Shown here one piece after another: positions 19,852-30,800 of a DNA stretch of 64,000 nucleotides. Position 1 is the stretch's first letter. Every line of letters starts with the position of its first letter. The notes beneath the pieces were generated by a model, which made no database searches, was not told where the DNA came from, and was given only the letters and a program-made list of their open reading frames with translations. The stretch comes from Rhyzopertha dominica. Taxonomy: Eukaryota; Arthropoda; Insecta; Coleoptera; Bostrichidae. The stretch spans positions 42,775,786-42,839,785 of the forward strand of contig QCXZ01000041.1 in assembly GCA_025024175.1 (NCBI GenBank), given 5' to 3'. Both the position numbers and the translations under genes were made by a program.

Positions 19852-21545
19852 CTAAATTATAACACTAAAATACTTTTTGACATATGGTAAACATTGATAC
19901 AGAGTTGCGCGGTGTGGCAGAAGAATTTGTTTAAATTGCACTTTTGACTTTACTATTGCTACAAGTGGGTTATTTAAGGGTGTGGGATCCGTATTTAACA
20001 GATGGCTAGAATTGCGTTTCATGTAAATGGCCTCTAAGGGGTTCAAGTTGCCGCGTGTTGACGTTTTTATGTTCTTCACGTTGGCTATATTAAAGTAACC
20101 TGTTTCAATATTATGTAGTCCTAGTGCAGATTTTTCTCCATTTCTATTGTTTACCTGGTACATATGATCTTTGAATCTAATATTTGGATTACATTTTGTT
20201 TGGCCAATGTACTTTTTTGGGCAGTTACAGCATTTAATTTCATAAATTCCGGATTTGTTTAACGGTTCTTCTTTATCAAGGGTGTTGCCTAATAAGTTTC
20301 TTAATGTGTAGTTGTTCCCAAAAGCAGGATTAATATTAAATTTAGAAAATAAATTTTGAAATTTATGTTCTATTGAAGGATGATATGTAATTTTTCTATG
20401 AAATATCGTTTCTTTTTCAGGGCTAAGATGCGTGTGAGATTGCAAGTTTAATTTATATTTGTGTTTGTTTAATAACTTAGTGATCATTTCTTTCTTGTAT
20501 CCGTTTGAGTTGACTAAATTATAAATATATGATAGTTCATTTCTGTAATTTTCGGTAGATAATGGCACATTTAGTAATCTATGTATTAAACTATTAAAGA
20601 CGGACATTTTGTACTTGAATGGCGTACAACAACCGTGTTTTGATGTAATTATCTGTATGTGTCGGTTTTCTGTAAATATTAAACGTAATTCTATCATCTT
20701 TTCTTAATATTGTTTAATCTAGAAATGGCAATTGGGAATCCTTTTCTAATTTAAAAGTGAAATTTATTGATTGATATAATGAATTTAATTTCTGTGTAAA
20801 ATTATCAATATTAATGTTATTGTCTATTATGGCAAAAATATCATCTACATATCTATACCACAATATCAGAAATTCATTTGTACTTTTGAGATTATTTTCA
20901 ACGTAGTTTAAGAAAAGGTGAGTTAAGAAAGGTGAAAGAGGGTTTCCCATTGTCAATCCAAATTTTTGTTTATAAAACTTTTAATAAAATATAAATGCGT
21001 TGCACAGTTTTGTTAGCTTCAAGTATTCGTCAATGACCGCCCTATCGAGTTTATTTTGTTTAAGAAAATCTTCCAAAAATTATAACGCTTGAGGTACGCT
21101 ATTGAACAATGATTCGACATCAAAAGATATTAGTCTGTGATTAGGTTTGTATCAAAATCTTTTAATCTACTTATTAAATCTAGGAAATTTTTTATCAAAC
21201 AGTCATTATTTAACGTTAATTTACTGAATTCATTAACCAACCACTTTTGTAATTGGTATAATTTGGAGCGTTTACGTTTGAGACTATGAGGCGATACTTA
21301 TTACCTGGCTTATGAATTTTTGGTAGAGCATAGCTTTTTGATATCAACGGATTTTTTAACTTTAACTTGTATTTAATTTATTATATTATTATTTACTAAT
21401 AAACTGCAACTGTCCAAAGTATTTTTAACCTCTTTTATAATTTTTTAAATGGATTTTTGCTTATTACATCGTACGTGCCGGTTTCTAACAAAGAAGTAAC
21501 GCCATTGAAATAATCATCTTTTTTATAATAACTATGGAATTTCCC
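19852..21545 (-). pseudogene. Penelope-like retroelement: reverse transcriptase plus GIY-YIG endonuclease, broken
   Basis: Read from 21545 downward on the minus strand: an N-terminal LLETGTYDVISKNP segment, KSYALPKIHKPGNKYRLIVS (the LPKIHKP motif), motif A FDVESLFNSVP at about 21110, motif B FGLTMGNPLSPFL at about 20940, and catalytic YVDDIFAI near 20860. After a frameshift near 20700 the second frame runs to 19852 and holds the linker and a GIY-YIG nuclease (SGIYEIKCCNC, then KKYIGQTKCNPNIRFKDH). Penelope-like enzymes copy the element RNA, with the GIY-YIG domain nicking the target. In-frame stops at 21080-21082 and 20981-20983 and several frame changes make it dead. Codon use is very AT-rich, like the surroundings. 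Confidence 0.9.
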
Positions 21546-22490
21546 GGAGACTCGAGTGGTGGCATTCGACCCGAGAGGACGTGTTTTTGAGCGCTATGAA
21601 GTGACTACCTAAGATCTGAGTGTTTGTTTTAATTTGTGATTAAAAAAGACTACAATCGGCACACGTTAATTAAAAGTGAATGACGATTGGGTGTACGTAT
21701 GTGCCGTGTGTCGTTTGTTGGGCTGGCCAGCAAGAAAGGAGAGTAGAGGGATTCAACACCGATCACGCCAATAACAGCCGGTGTTTTGATAAGCAGCTAA
21801 GATTTAGTATAATTGCATATAACAGGAACATAATTTGTCTCATAAACAATAACAATTTCCCAAATTCAATATCAGATATGTTTTTTTCCTTTAGAATAAA
21901 TGTAGCAGCATCATACAAAATTTTGCCTCTTACGGTGTCGGAGGGCAAATAGCAGACCGTTAACAGGTATAAAGACGGCAAAAAGGCTCCAATTCTGGGA
22001 AATAGCCTGGACCGGATATAGCAAGTTGTTTATGTTTAAGAGGGTAACACGCAGAGAAATGNGCATATTNAAAAATAGGTCAAAATGTAATTGTATCGAC
22101 NTGTTTCAAGCACGATAGCGATATCTAGAAAACTCACACAGCATTAAGGAAGCTTAAAAAACAAATACATATCGTAGTAAGAACAAGTAGAACGAACAAC
22201 TAACCAGCAAAATAATAAAAACTACTTTCGTCTTTTCAGGCGTTCTTTGANAAAAAACAAACTAANAATCTCTTACAGTAACAACGAATCAGCGAAAAAA
22301 AAACAAGAAGATATAGAAGATATAGGGAAAATGGATTATGCTGGCAACGTATATAAGCCCAAATATTAATACAGCTTGTGGTTAGCTCACGATCGGCGAC
22401 ACACCAAATAATTGCTATCAACTCATAGATCTCTTCATACTGTGTTCTAGTGTTAGGTTTCTGTAATGTAGATATTGTTGGTGTTGTAAC
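21546..22490. other. Non-coding stretch upstream of the Penelope-like element
   Basis: May include the element's 5' leader. Several N bases occur at 22060-22270. No gene is recognised. Confidence 0.4.
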
Positions 22491-22493
22491 AGT

Positions 22494-23310
22494 GATGTAG
22501 TTCCGTGCGTCTAAAAAAAGTGTATACAAGGAATCACACAATTGTGGTACAGAAAATCTCGGGAGACGGCAACCGCCTTCGAAGCACATTGAGTCACCAA
22601 AGGTACGGGGAGAACACTACCCAACAAGAACACAAAAGACTCCCAAGAAAAATAAGAAGAAAAGCTGGAAGAAGAAATCATAGCGACAAGAACAAAAAGA
22701 AGCAGTAAGTAAAAACGCACTGTACAGAAACCAGGAAAACATGGAAAGGAGTCCAGCCCCAAAAAAATTGGGATAGTCCTAAAGAAGCTCCAATGTATAG
22801 AAAAGAAAAGAAGCTAATACACAAGACGAGAAAATTTCCGGTGGGGTAATATCATCCCATTTAGAGACCCAACTTGCGAATGGATAAGCACATACTAAAT
22901 CACTCAAAGTATCGACTTACCATCAAGAAGCAGCAACATAAACAGGAATCAAACGATTATTTTAAATTCTAAGATTTTAAGTTCATAGTGTTCTAGTGCT
23001 ACGTTCTTGCGTTTACATTGTTATTGTGATTATCGTTATGGTGAAGTAGTTCCGTGTATCTAGCCAAGTGCATATACAAGATATCACGTAATTGTGGAAA
23101 AAATCCAGCAAGACCGAAACTACCAAATATACGATGAGAACATTACCAACCGCAACACAAACATCTTGTAAGACAAATAAGAAGAAAAACTACAAATCAC
23201 GGACGAACCATATGCTCAGAGGGACCTTGGAAGAAACTATTCAAGAACCACAACCAAAAGTCAGAGAAGGAGAAGAAATCATATCGATAGCAACAGAAAA
23301 GAGTAAAAAA
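22494..23310 (+). repeat. Diverged direct repeat, offset about 549 bp
   Basis: GTAGTTCCGTG, TATACAAG, ATCAC and AATTGTGG appear in the same order at 22494-22547 and 23043-23097. Both are followed by AAG-rich sequence containing AATAAGAAGAAAA and AAGAAATCATA. The repeated segment is purine-rich. It could be tandem 5' regions of a LINE or a local duplication. Charged open frames in it are by-products of composition. Confidence 0.55.
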
Positions 23311-23409
23311 ACCAATAACGGTGAGAGAATCATAGCAAAATCAAACGTAACTGAACAAAAAACAATGGTCAGAAGTCGCAAAAGACAAGCAAACAATAAA
23401 TAAGCAAGT

Positions 23410-23706
23410 CCTAAAGTNGTAAACAATCTCAGGCAGCAGCTCGTCCGAGGAAGAACAAGAACAATGCAGCCGAACTAAGCTAACATCCAACACGGATGCT
23501 AATAAAAAAGTATCCGCTGGTTGGATGCCCTAAAAACCTGCCCATTCCAGTCCCCAAACTCCTGTAACATGCGTTACGTGGGAGCCCACTAGCAACAAGC
23601 GTGTAACCACTCCAACCCAGCGTAGACGTAGCCGGCCCGGCGGTATATCCTGGAGCGGCGGAAATGCCTACCGTACGCTGGTTCAGTCAATCAATCAATC
23701 AATCAA
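23410..23706 (+). mobile_element. Possible LINE/SINE 3' end with (TCAA)n tail
   Basis: A moderately GC-rich segment containing GTAGCCGGCCCGGCGGTATA and GCGGAAATGCCTACCG ends in five TCAA repeats at 23684-23705. Short microsatellite tails of this kind terminate several non-poly(A) LINE and SINE families. No coding motif was found. Confidence 0.35.
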
Positions 23707-23710
23707 CTAT

Positions 23711-24124
23711 GGAATTTTCCTTATTTTGCCAAAAATAAAAATTAGATGAAGGATAAAAATACTCTAAAGTAGGTAAAATATAATCGGTGAGCAACAACTG
23801 CAACATTGCAGCTGCAGAACAATCGAAAATAATTGTAGCACGAGGCACAGCACTGCATGCAATAACTAAGACGCTGGATTGTCCCGTTCTCTCATCCATT
23901 TTAATGAGTGGCAAGCATAACGTGCGAGATAGAGCGCCCCTAAACAACCTCGGCATTCCGCACGAACGGCCTCCCCTTTGCGCTTCAAGTGGCGTTATGA
24001 AAATACGGTTTAACTTCAAAGCGATCCGATCTGAGGAGATCAAGAGTAGAACGAATAGCAATTTGTACGTGCAGATTTCCTAGATGGCGGACCTTGCAAA
24101 GTGGAAATCACCCGAGACGTGTGA
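23711..24124. other. CpG-containing stretch upstream of a candidate exon
   Basis: GC content rises from about 23820. Open frames on both strands (120 codons minus, 98 codons plus) overlap each other and show no signature. It could be promoter or 5' UTR sequence for the exon at 24125. Confidence 0.3.
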
Positions 24125-24287
24125 ATGGCGATGGCTCGGGCCTCCGACGAGGAGGAGCGCGAATATATTCCAGAATTACCTTCCGGTTCCTCCGGTGGGT
24201 TACCTTTATGCGCTCGGCTGATGCACAAAGCGGTGGAGCTTCAAAGATCGGTGCAGCATCAGTGGATCGACTGCTTTGTTTCCAAAG
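24125..24287 (+). CDS. Candidate first coding exon of an unknown host gene
   Basis: An ATG at 24125, preceded by an in-frame TGA, opens MAMARASDEEEREYIPELPS and continues through a Gly/Ser turn, LCARLMHKAVELQRSVQ and QWIDCFVSK. A donor-like AAAG|GTAAAG lies at 24287/24288. If the donor is not used the frame ends at a TAA at 24299-24301 (58 codons). Composition is GC-rich with codon-like periodicity, unlike the neighbouring DNA, and CpG-rich sequence lies upstream. An acidic, disordered N-terminus followed by a helix is typical of the start of a nuclear protein, but I cannot name the family and no second exon was found. Confidence 0.3.
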
Positions 24288-24301
24288 GTAAAGGAACCTA
24301 A

Positions 24302-26200
24302 CTGCATGTTCTCAATCGTAAAGCAGTTACGAAGTCCCGCAGCGCGATGTTTTGATTAGACAATACAGGTTCACCTTTTCGACCGGGAATTCCAAAACGA
24401 ATTGACACTCTTCCGGTAAAGACTGGCTGTATTTTTGCAACGTATCCATAAAAACTGCTAGTTTCAGGAGGTGCTATGTCTGTGGAAAGATATAAATTTC
24501 ATATTCTTCTATCGTGATTATCTTGATTTGTAAAGGCGTGACGCAATCACCTCATTGCAACGCTCCGTAACTTGAAATGATTAATTATTATTGCTGACAG
24601 TTGTTAAAGCTGACATCAAACTTAGTTTATGTTATTTTTTTAACATATACACTTGTCTACAATGTTGCTGCAGACACAGTATCGTATCGCCTCTGCAATA
24701 AGAATTGCAAGCACAATAAAAACGTCACTACTGCATGCACGTAAATAATGCATTTGCAAGTTTCCTATTATTGAAAAAGGTTATATCAGTTGCGGAATAG
24801 GATAATATGATCACAATGGCACAATAGTTCTTAAGAAAGGAAAAAAGTCCGTTCATTCCTTACAAATATCATTAAATATAGGACTGGAAACCAATGGACT
24901 TCATTCTTCATTCAGGCTGTCCCTTATTGACTTGAGATATAAGCATATTCACAAATCGGGTCAGCTGAAAATAGGTATGCGAGTTTTTCATCATCATATT
25001 TCCAGTGTGCACTAAAAAAATTGTTACCGATGTAAGAACTCACGCATTGTGTTTGTTTGCTTGCGAGTTGAGAAAATTTTGACGATTGGAATGATCTCCA
25101 AATGTGATTGGACGATTCTAGTTTAGTGGTTTATAAATCGCATCGCATTTTTGGTTTGTTTATTGTGGTCGGCATTTCGTATTTGCTTCTGCTCTTGTGC
25201 GAACCTTCAATGCATTTGTTGCAGTGATCACTGTCAATTATCCTAATTTCTCCAACAAAATTTATTTATTCCAAATTTGTTGTAGATGATACGTTTCTTA
25301 CATTTATATATACAGAGTTTATAGGACGATTGTATATCAAATAAAATAAAGAAATATTAAATTATTAAATATTAGTATTTATCAGACGGTATCCATAATA
25401 CACAAACTAGTAACATTAGTTGAATGACATGATATACACAAAGGTATTCAGAAGGTGATCCTCATGGTCATTAGCATTAATCTTCATTAAACTTTTATTA
25501 TTTACCGCGCTAGATTACGTTGCAGTACCGGAATTACGGCTTGTTGGGTATGGCATAATATGCCTTAGTGTGAAGAAAAGCAGGGGAATATTATAATGTA
25601 AGTATAAATCTTGATGGCAATGCCATCTGTCAGCATTACATTGACATTATGACAAAGCCACCTAGCTGCCATTATGGGAACTACTTCCTACAGGAAGTAA
25701 CCTGTAGCCTGACCAAGCCTTTGGTGTAATAGACAAAACCAGTTCTATGCCGTGCTGTCTGCACTAGACCTCAACTGCATTGATGAGCTATAATAATAGC
25801 GAAATAAATCTATCTGGAGTTGGTTGCGGTGTAGACAGCACAGCATTGACATGTATTTCAAGTGAATATTATCAACCGATCGCAAATGAGGTGCAACGCA
25901 ACGCAGCAAATTAAATTTGATATGGTGACCATAAGTGTTGAATGAGACGAAAAACCGACGAGCACTGTAGAAGTATGTGAAGATAAGTGAAAGTGTAAAG
26001 TTAAAGGTATGCAAAATGAAGAATAGAAAATTAAATATAGGCGTTAACGTATAAAATGAAGCAAGAAAGGTCTGCGAATAGCCAATGAAGATTACTTCAC
26101 AAGAGAAAATGGAAGATTCGCCCACTATAAATGAATGGATCATAGTGATGAGAAGAAAATGATTATTGCAGAAGGAAAGCAAGAACAGTTACACTGGCAT
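24302..26200. other. Non-coding stretch
   Basis: No gene recognised. From about 25740 the sequence may be the leader of the gag-like relic that follows. Confidence 0.4.
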
Positions 26201-26220
26201 AATCAGCAAGTGGTGTCTGC

Positions 26221-26460
26221 ATGGTGGATACTAAAGACACCATTCTGAAATTTAGTGACAGTGATCCTACCTAACTGGCACAGACGTGGATTGCAGCAGT
26301 AGATGATTGTGCAGAAATTTATTTATAGAATGTGATACTGACATTGGTAGTGGAAAAAGAGCCCTAGAAGAAATGGCAAAAATGTGTTTGAGATGCTGGC
26401 GGGTTTAAATAGGACTAATAGAAGAGTATTAACTGATACATCATCTTGAAAGTTGAGTGC
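26221..26460 (+). pseudogene. Possible LTR-retrotransposon gag relic
   Basis: From about 26221 the plus strand reads MVDTKDTILKFSDSDPT, a stop, then LAQTWIAAVDDCAEIYL, followed in another frame by GSGKRALEEMAKMCLRCWR. The order (acidic start, F-x-D/G, W-I-x2-V/F-D-x2-A, then a K-x-L/A-x2-A-K segment) resembles Ty3/gypsy-type Gag cores. Frame changes are frequent and no zinc knuckle, protease or LTR was found, so the call is weak. Confidence 0.25.
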
Positions 26461-26469
26461 GTTGCTATC

Positions 26470-27185
26470 CAACTAAAGTCCAGTTTCACTTATCCATAAC
26501 GATCCTATACGGTTATAAACAAGAGACCAGTGATGCATGAGATAAAAGTAGAAAAAATATACACAAGAAAACGAAAAGAATTCGTGCATGGCGTATAAAA
26601 AAGAAGAATCTGTAAAAACTGAAATAACGTAACAAAAACTTTAGCAATGAAGACGTGAATGAAGATGACAGTAAAAATACAGAACAGAAACTGGTGAATT
26701 TAGGCATAGAAGAGATATTCACTGAAGAAGCTGAAGTTAACGCAAGAAATCATACAAGAAAAGCAACAAAGAAGACAAGGAAGATATAACTGAAGCAGAT
26801 CCTATGAGGGATGTGTCAGTTACAATGGAGAAGGGTAAATTATCGATAGGGAAGCCGTATTGTAGTTGAATGAATAAACTATTGCAAAGACGGAAATACT
26901 GAACTGATCCATTTGACCACAGGAGTTTTAAGAAGAAGCAGTCAAGAGCAACGAATAAAGTACTTGATCGATGTTTTAAGAGGGGCATTTACTTGGAGCG
27001 ATCGGGCAGAAATGTAAACTATGCAACCCATATTACCAGCGGGACATGGGACGTAAGAGAGTAGCCGATAGGTTGACATCGCGCAAAGATCGTACGAGCA
27101 ACAGACGGGCTAAACTAATATTCCGAAGACTGCTGGCTGTAGTAGGGTGTGCATAAAAAAGTAAGCATGATATTAGTAACTTACT
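26470..27185. other. Non-coding stretch up to the BEL/Pao insertion
   Basis: A/G-rich on the plus strand. Minus-strand open frames (69-83 codons) are compositional. Nothing is assigned. Confidence 0.4.
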
Positions 27186-27190
27186 ATGAT

Positions 27191-27590
27191 TGTTAGAGAA
27201 TTTTATAGTTTTTCGTATTTGTTCGATAACAAGGATCAACATTTTGTTATTTTTCAATTAATTGGCTTATTTAGTTTGGTTTTTCGGGCACTTATTTAGG
27301 GTACCTAGTTCCATTCCTTTTTTTTTCCTGACTCCTTCGTCGTGCGCGAAGAATCACGGAGCATCAAGAAATTAGTTAGTTTGAGTTGTTTTTGAAGCAC
27401 ACACGTATACATCGTTCGATCGCATCTTCGCAGATATAGACGTGCCAGTTAGTGCATCAAGTCCACACACACACGCATGCAACAAACACACCCTCACACT
27501 CACCCCATCTTACACTAAGGTAAGTGCCTGAGCCGATTTGTTGTCATTTGGTAAGCGTTAACGGAGCTCATTTTGAGCCCTACGTGAACA
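27191..27590 (+). repeat. 5' LTR of the BEL/Pao element
   Basis: Starts TGTTAGAGAATT and ends TACGTGAACA (TG..CA termini). It contains a CACACACACGCA-rich tract and a consensus splice donor AAG|GTAAGT at 27519/27520, 71 bp before its end, which could join the leader to an acceptor near the coding start. No AATAAA signal is visible inside the LTR. Confidence 0.97.
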
Positions 27591-27597
27591 TAAATTT

Positions 27598-27615
27598 TGG
27601 TCCTTTATCGAGCCG
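27598..27615 (+). promoter_or_regulatory. tRNA primer-binding site
   Basis: TGGTCCTTTATCGAGCCG begins 7 bp after the 5' LTR, where a tRNA 3' end (CCA) would anneal to prime reverse transcription. A related block follows the decayed LTR at 10729. I did not identify the tRNA. Confidence 0.65.
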
Positions 27616-27876
27616 GATCTGATTGCACTAATTGCGCTAATAGTATTCGCTATTTGATTTCGTTGTTGTAACATTCGCACTTATTATTTGTTGTACATCT
27701 TGGCGCTATTGCAAAGCTATTAGAAATTGAATTGAAATCCTGTTAATCGTGTCGCCGTGCTGTCGTCCGGGCCGGGCAAACCGTATCGCTCTCTCGTTTT
27801 ATCTATAGTTTCTTGTACCCCGTTTTTTGAATGAACACCGGTTCTGTTTACTCGATTGTTTGAATTAGTAAATGCA

Positions 27877-30800
27877 ATGACCGCGAAACAATTACAATTA
27901 GTAGCTTGTCGAAACGTTGTTGTTAATCGGATGGAAGAAACAAAAAATCTCGCGGAAGATGCAGATGCCAATCCTTTGAGTAAAAGCTTGTTTAAGGCTA
28001 GATTTTCTACTGTTAATTCATTGTATGAAGAATTTCAACAGTTACACGTTTCAATTTTGACAAACTTATCAGCTCAGAGGGAACCTGACTTTGAAGCAGA
28101 AGATAGAATTCGCAAAACGTTTGAAAACGATTATTATTACGTTTTGTCGCGGTACGAACAACTTTTTGAAAAAACGCGTCCAACGCGACATGAAATCGAA
28201 AGAGTAGCTCCAAACGCTGCTTCACACTCAACTGTAAAATTGCCAAAAGTTAATTTGCCGGAGTTTGACGGTAACTTGCGAATGTGGCCTACTTATCGAG
28301 ATATGTTTTCCTCAATGATACATAATAACGCTTCTCTCTCAAACATTGAACGTTTTCAATATCTGATTTCTTCTCTAAAGAAGGAACCATTAACGCTTGC
28401 AAAAACGTTGCCAATGACCAACGATAACTATCCAGTTGTTTACTCATCGCTGTTAGAACGCTATAACAATACTCGAAGCTTAGCAACATTTTATTGGAGG
28501 GAAATTCAAAATTTACCCACCTTGAGAGATGAATCTGCCAAAAATCTTCGTAATTTAATTGATTCGTTTTCGGAGAATATTCAGGCGCTTAAACTAATTG
28601 GTCTTCCCACAGATCAATGGGATTTTATTCTGGTTACGCTTTTACTGGATAAGCTAGATAATGAAACCCGTCGGCAGTTTGAATTGACATCTTCCTCTGA
28701 GGAAATTCCAAATTTAGCCCTTTTGATAAAGTTTTTGAAAAATCATTGTAAATCTCTCGATTCGTTACCCTCAAGCAAACGACTTTCGTCACCTTTGAAA
28801 GGTCACTCGCACGTTTCTACTTTGGTAACCCAAAGTGTTGACTCGTCACAGAATTGTTCGGTTTGTTCTTCAGATCATTCGATCTACAAATGTCCAATCT
28901 TAAAGAAGAAATCCCCCTTCGATCGATATCAATTAGCTAAACAGAAAGGATTGTGTTACAATTGTTTGAGATCTAACCACATGACAAAAAATTGTTCTTC
29001 GTCGTCGTCGTGTAAGGTGTGTTACTCGAAACACCATACCTTCCTTCATTTCGCACCTCAATCACCACAAGAGCCGATACCAGATACCGTAGGTCCTAGT
29101 GAAGTTTGTTCTGAAGCGGATCGTCGTATAGATCCTCCCACCAATCTTTTTGTTTCTACAAGCACTCCATTGCAGTGTTCTTCGAATGCATGTTCAGTCA
29201 TCTTAGCGACAGTACAATTGGAGGTTCTTGACTCGCAAGGGCACCCTCATGTAGTAAGGGCCTTATTGGATTCTGGAAGCCAAGCAAATATTTTGACTGA
29301 AAGATGCTTTCATCGTTTAAAGTTACGCAGAAATTCGATTGATGTTCCTTTATACGTAATGGGACAAGATACATCCGACCTGCCTTCGTCAATACCTCGA
29401 GGTCAAACCACATGCATCGTCCGTCCCATTGCTCAAACTGATCCATCATATCGTATGGATTTTGTACTCGTTCCACAAATTTGCGGTTTAATGCCAAATA
29501 CTCGACTAAATACTTCACAATGGAAACATCTTGTGAATATAAAATTTTCGGATTCATCCTTTGATAGACCAGGCAAAATCGACATGCTTTTAGGCGCATC
29601 GATTTTTCCATGGATTTTAAAATGTAGTCGAGTTTTCGGGAAATTCAGTGAACCGGTGGCCATGGAAACAATATTTGGGTGGATCTTAATGGGTAATTCG
29701 TCATTGTATTCGCATTCGTCGGTAAATTCTTTTCACCTTACACTAGACAATTCGCTAAACAAAACGATGCTAAAATTTTGGGAAATCGAAAATCTACCAG
29801 ATGTCGCGATGTTATCTCCTGAAGATATCGAATGTGAAAACATCTTCAAAAAAACCGTGTATCGTAATACATACGGTCGCTATGTAGTTTCGTTGCCGTT
29901 CAAGACTGAACAAAACTTTGTTGGATCTCGTGAAATAGCCCTCCGTCGCCTCTATTCGTTGGAGCGAAAACTAGCTCAAAATCCGCCTATTTCTGAAGCT
30001 TATACAAATTTCATGCAAAATTATTTAGATTCTGGACACATGGAGATCGTTCAACGTCCAAAAAACTTTGATGGTTATTATATACCGCATCATTGCGTCG
30101 TCCGGCCTGAGAGTACAACGACAAAACTTCGAGTCGTCTTCGATGCTTCTTGTCGCGACGCAAATGGTGTCTCATTAAATGATTGTTTGTTGGTGGGTCC
30201 AAAGTTGCAAAAAGATATCGTCATACTCCTGTCACATTTTCGCCTTCACAAAATTGTTTTCACTGCTGATATCAAACAAATGTACAGGCAAATACTTGTA
30301 CAGCCATCTCACTGTGACTACCAGAGGATAGTTTGGAGATCGTCTCCAGATCAACCTGTCCAGGACTTTCGATTAAAAACAGTCACATACGGAGTCTCTT
30401 CAGCACCTTTCTTAGCACTTCGTACCATTAATCAGTTAGCTTCAGACGAAGCTGTTAATTTTCCTCTTGCTGCCGAGGTTTTGAAATCAGACATTTATGT
30501 TGATGACATCGTTAGTGGTTCTCCCTCAATAGAAGTTGCGTTGGCCACACAACAACAGCTAATTGAATTGTTTGCTAAAGGAGGATTTGAATTGAGGAAA
30601 TGGGCTGCAAATCATCCAAATTTGTTAAAACACTTGTCGGAAGATCAATCTCAAATTCCTATACCTTTTGATAATGATATTGCAGTAAAAATTTTGGGTT
30701 TGCAGTGGATACCTGCGACTGATTCGTTCTCATACAGCGTCTGCACATTTAGCAGTAATTGCACCAAACGTTCACTTTTGTCGGACATTGCCAGGTTATT

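Noticed and set aside
23699..24083. Overlapping 120-codon (minus) and 98-codon (plus) frames
   Set aside because: They overlap on opposite strands in a CpG-richer patch and neither resembles a known protein; treated as possible 5' sequence of the exon candidate instead.
25745..26182. 145-codon minus-strand frame, very hydrophobic
   Set aside because: Rich in F, Y, S and L from A/G-rich opposite-strand sequence; no splice sites, signature or coding periodicity visible.
27856..27876. Gag-Pol start at a TTG upstream of the first ATG
   Set aside because: The frame is open from there, but eukaryotic translation of such elements normally starts at ATG; the ATG at 27877 was chosen.
29198..29663. 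Open frames of 137 and 76 codons on the minus strand inside Gag-Pol
   Set aside because: Antisense shadows of the intact Gag-Pol frame with no domain signature.
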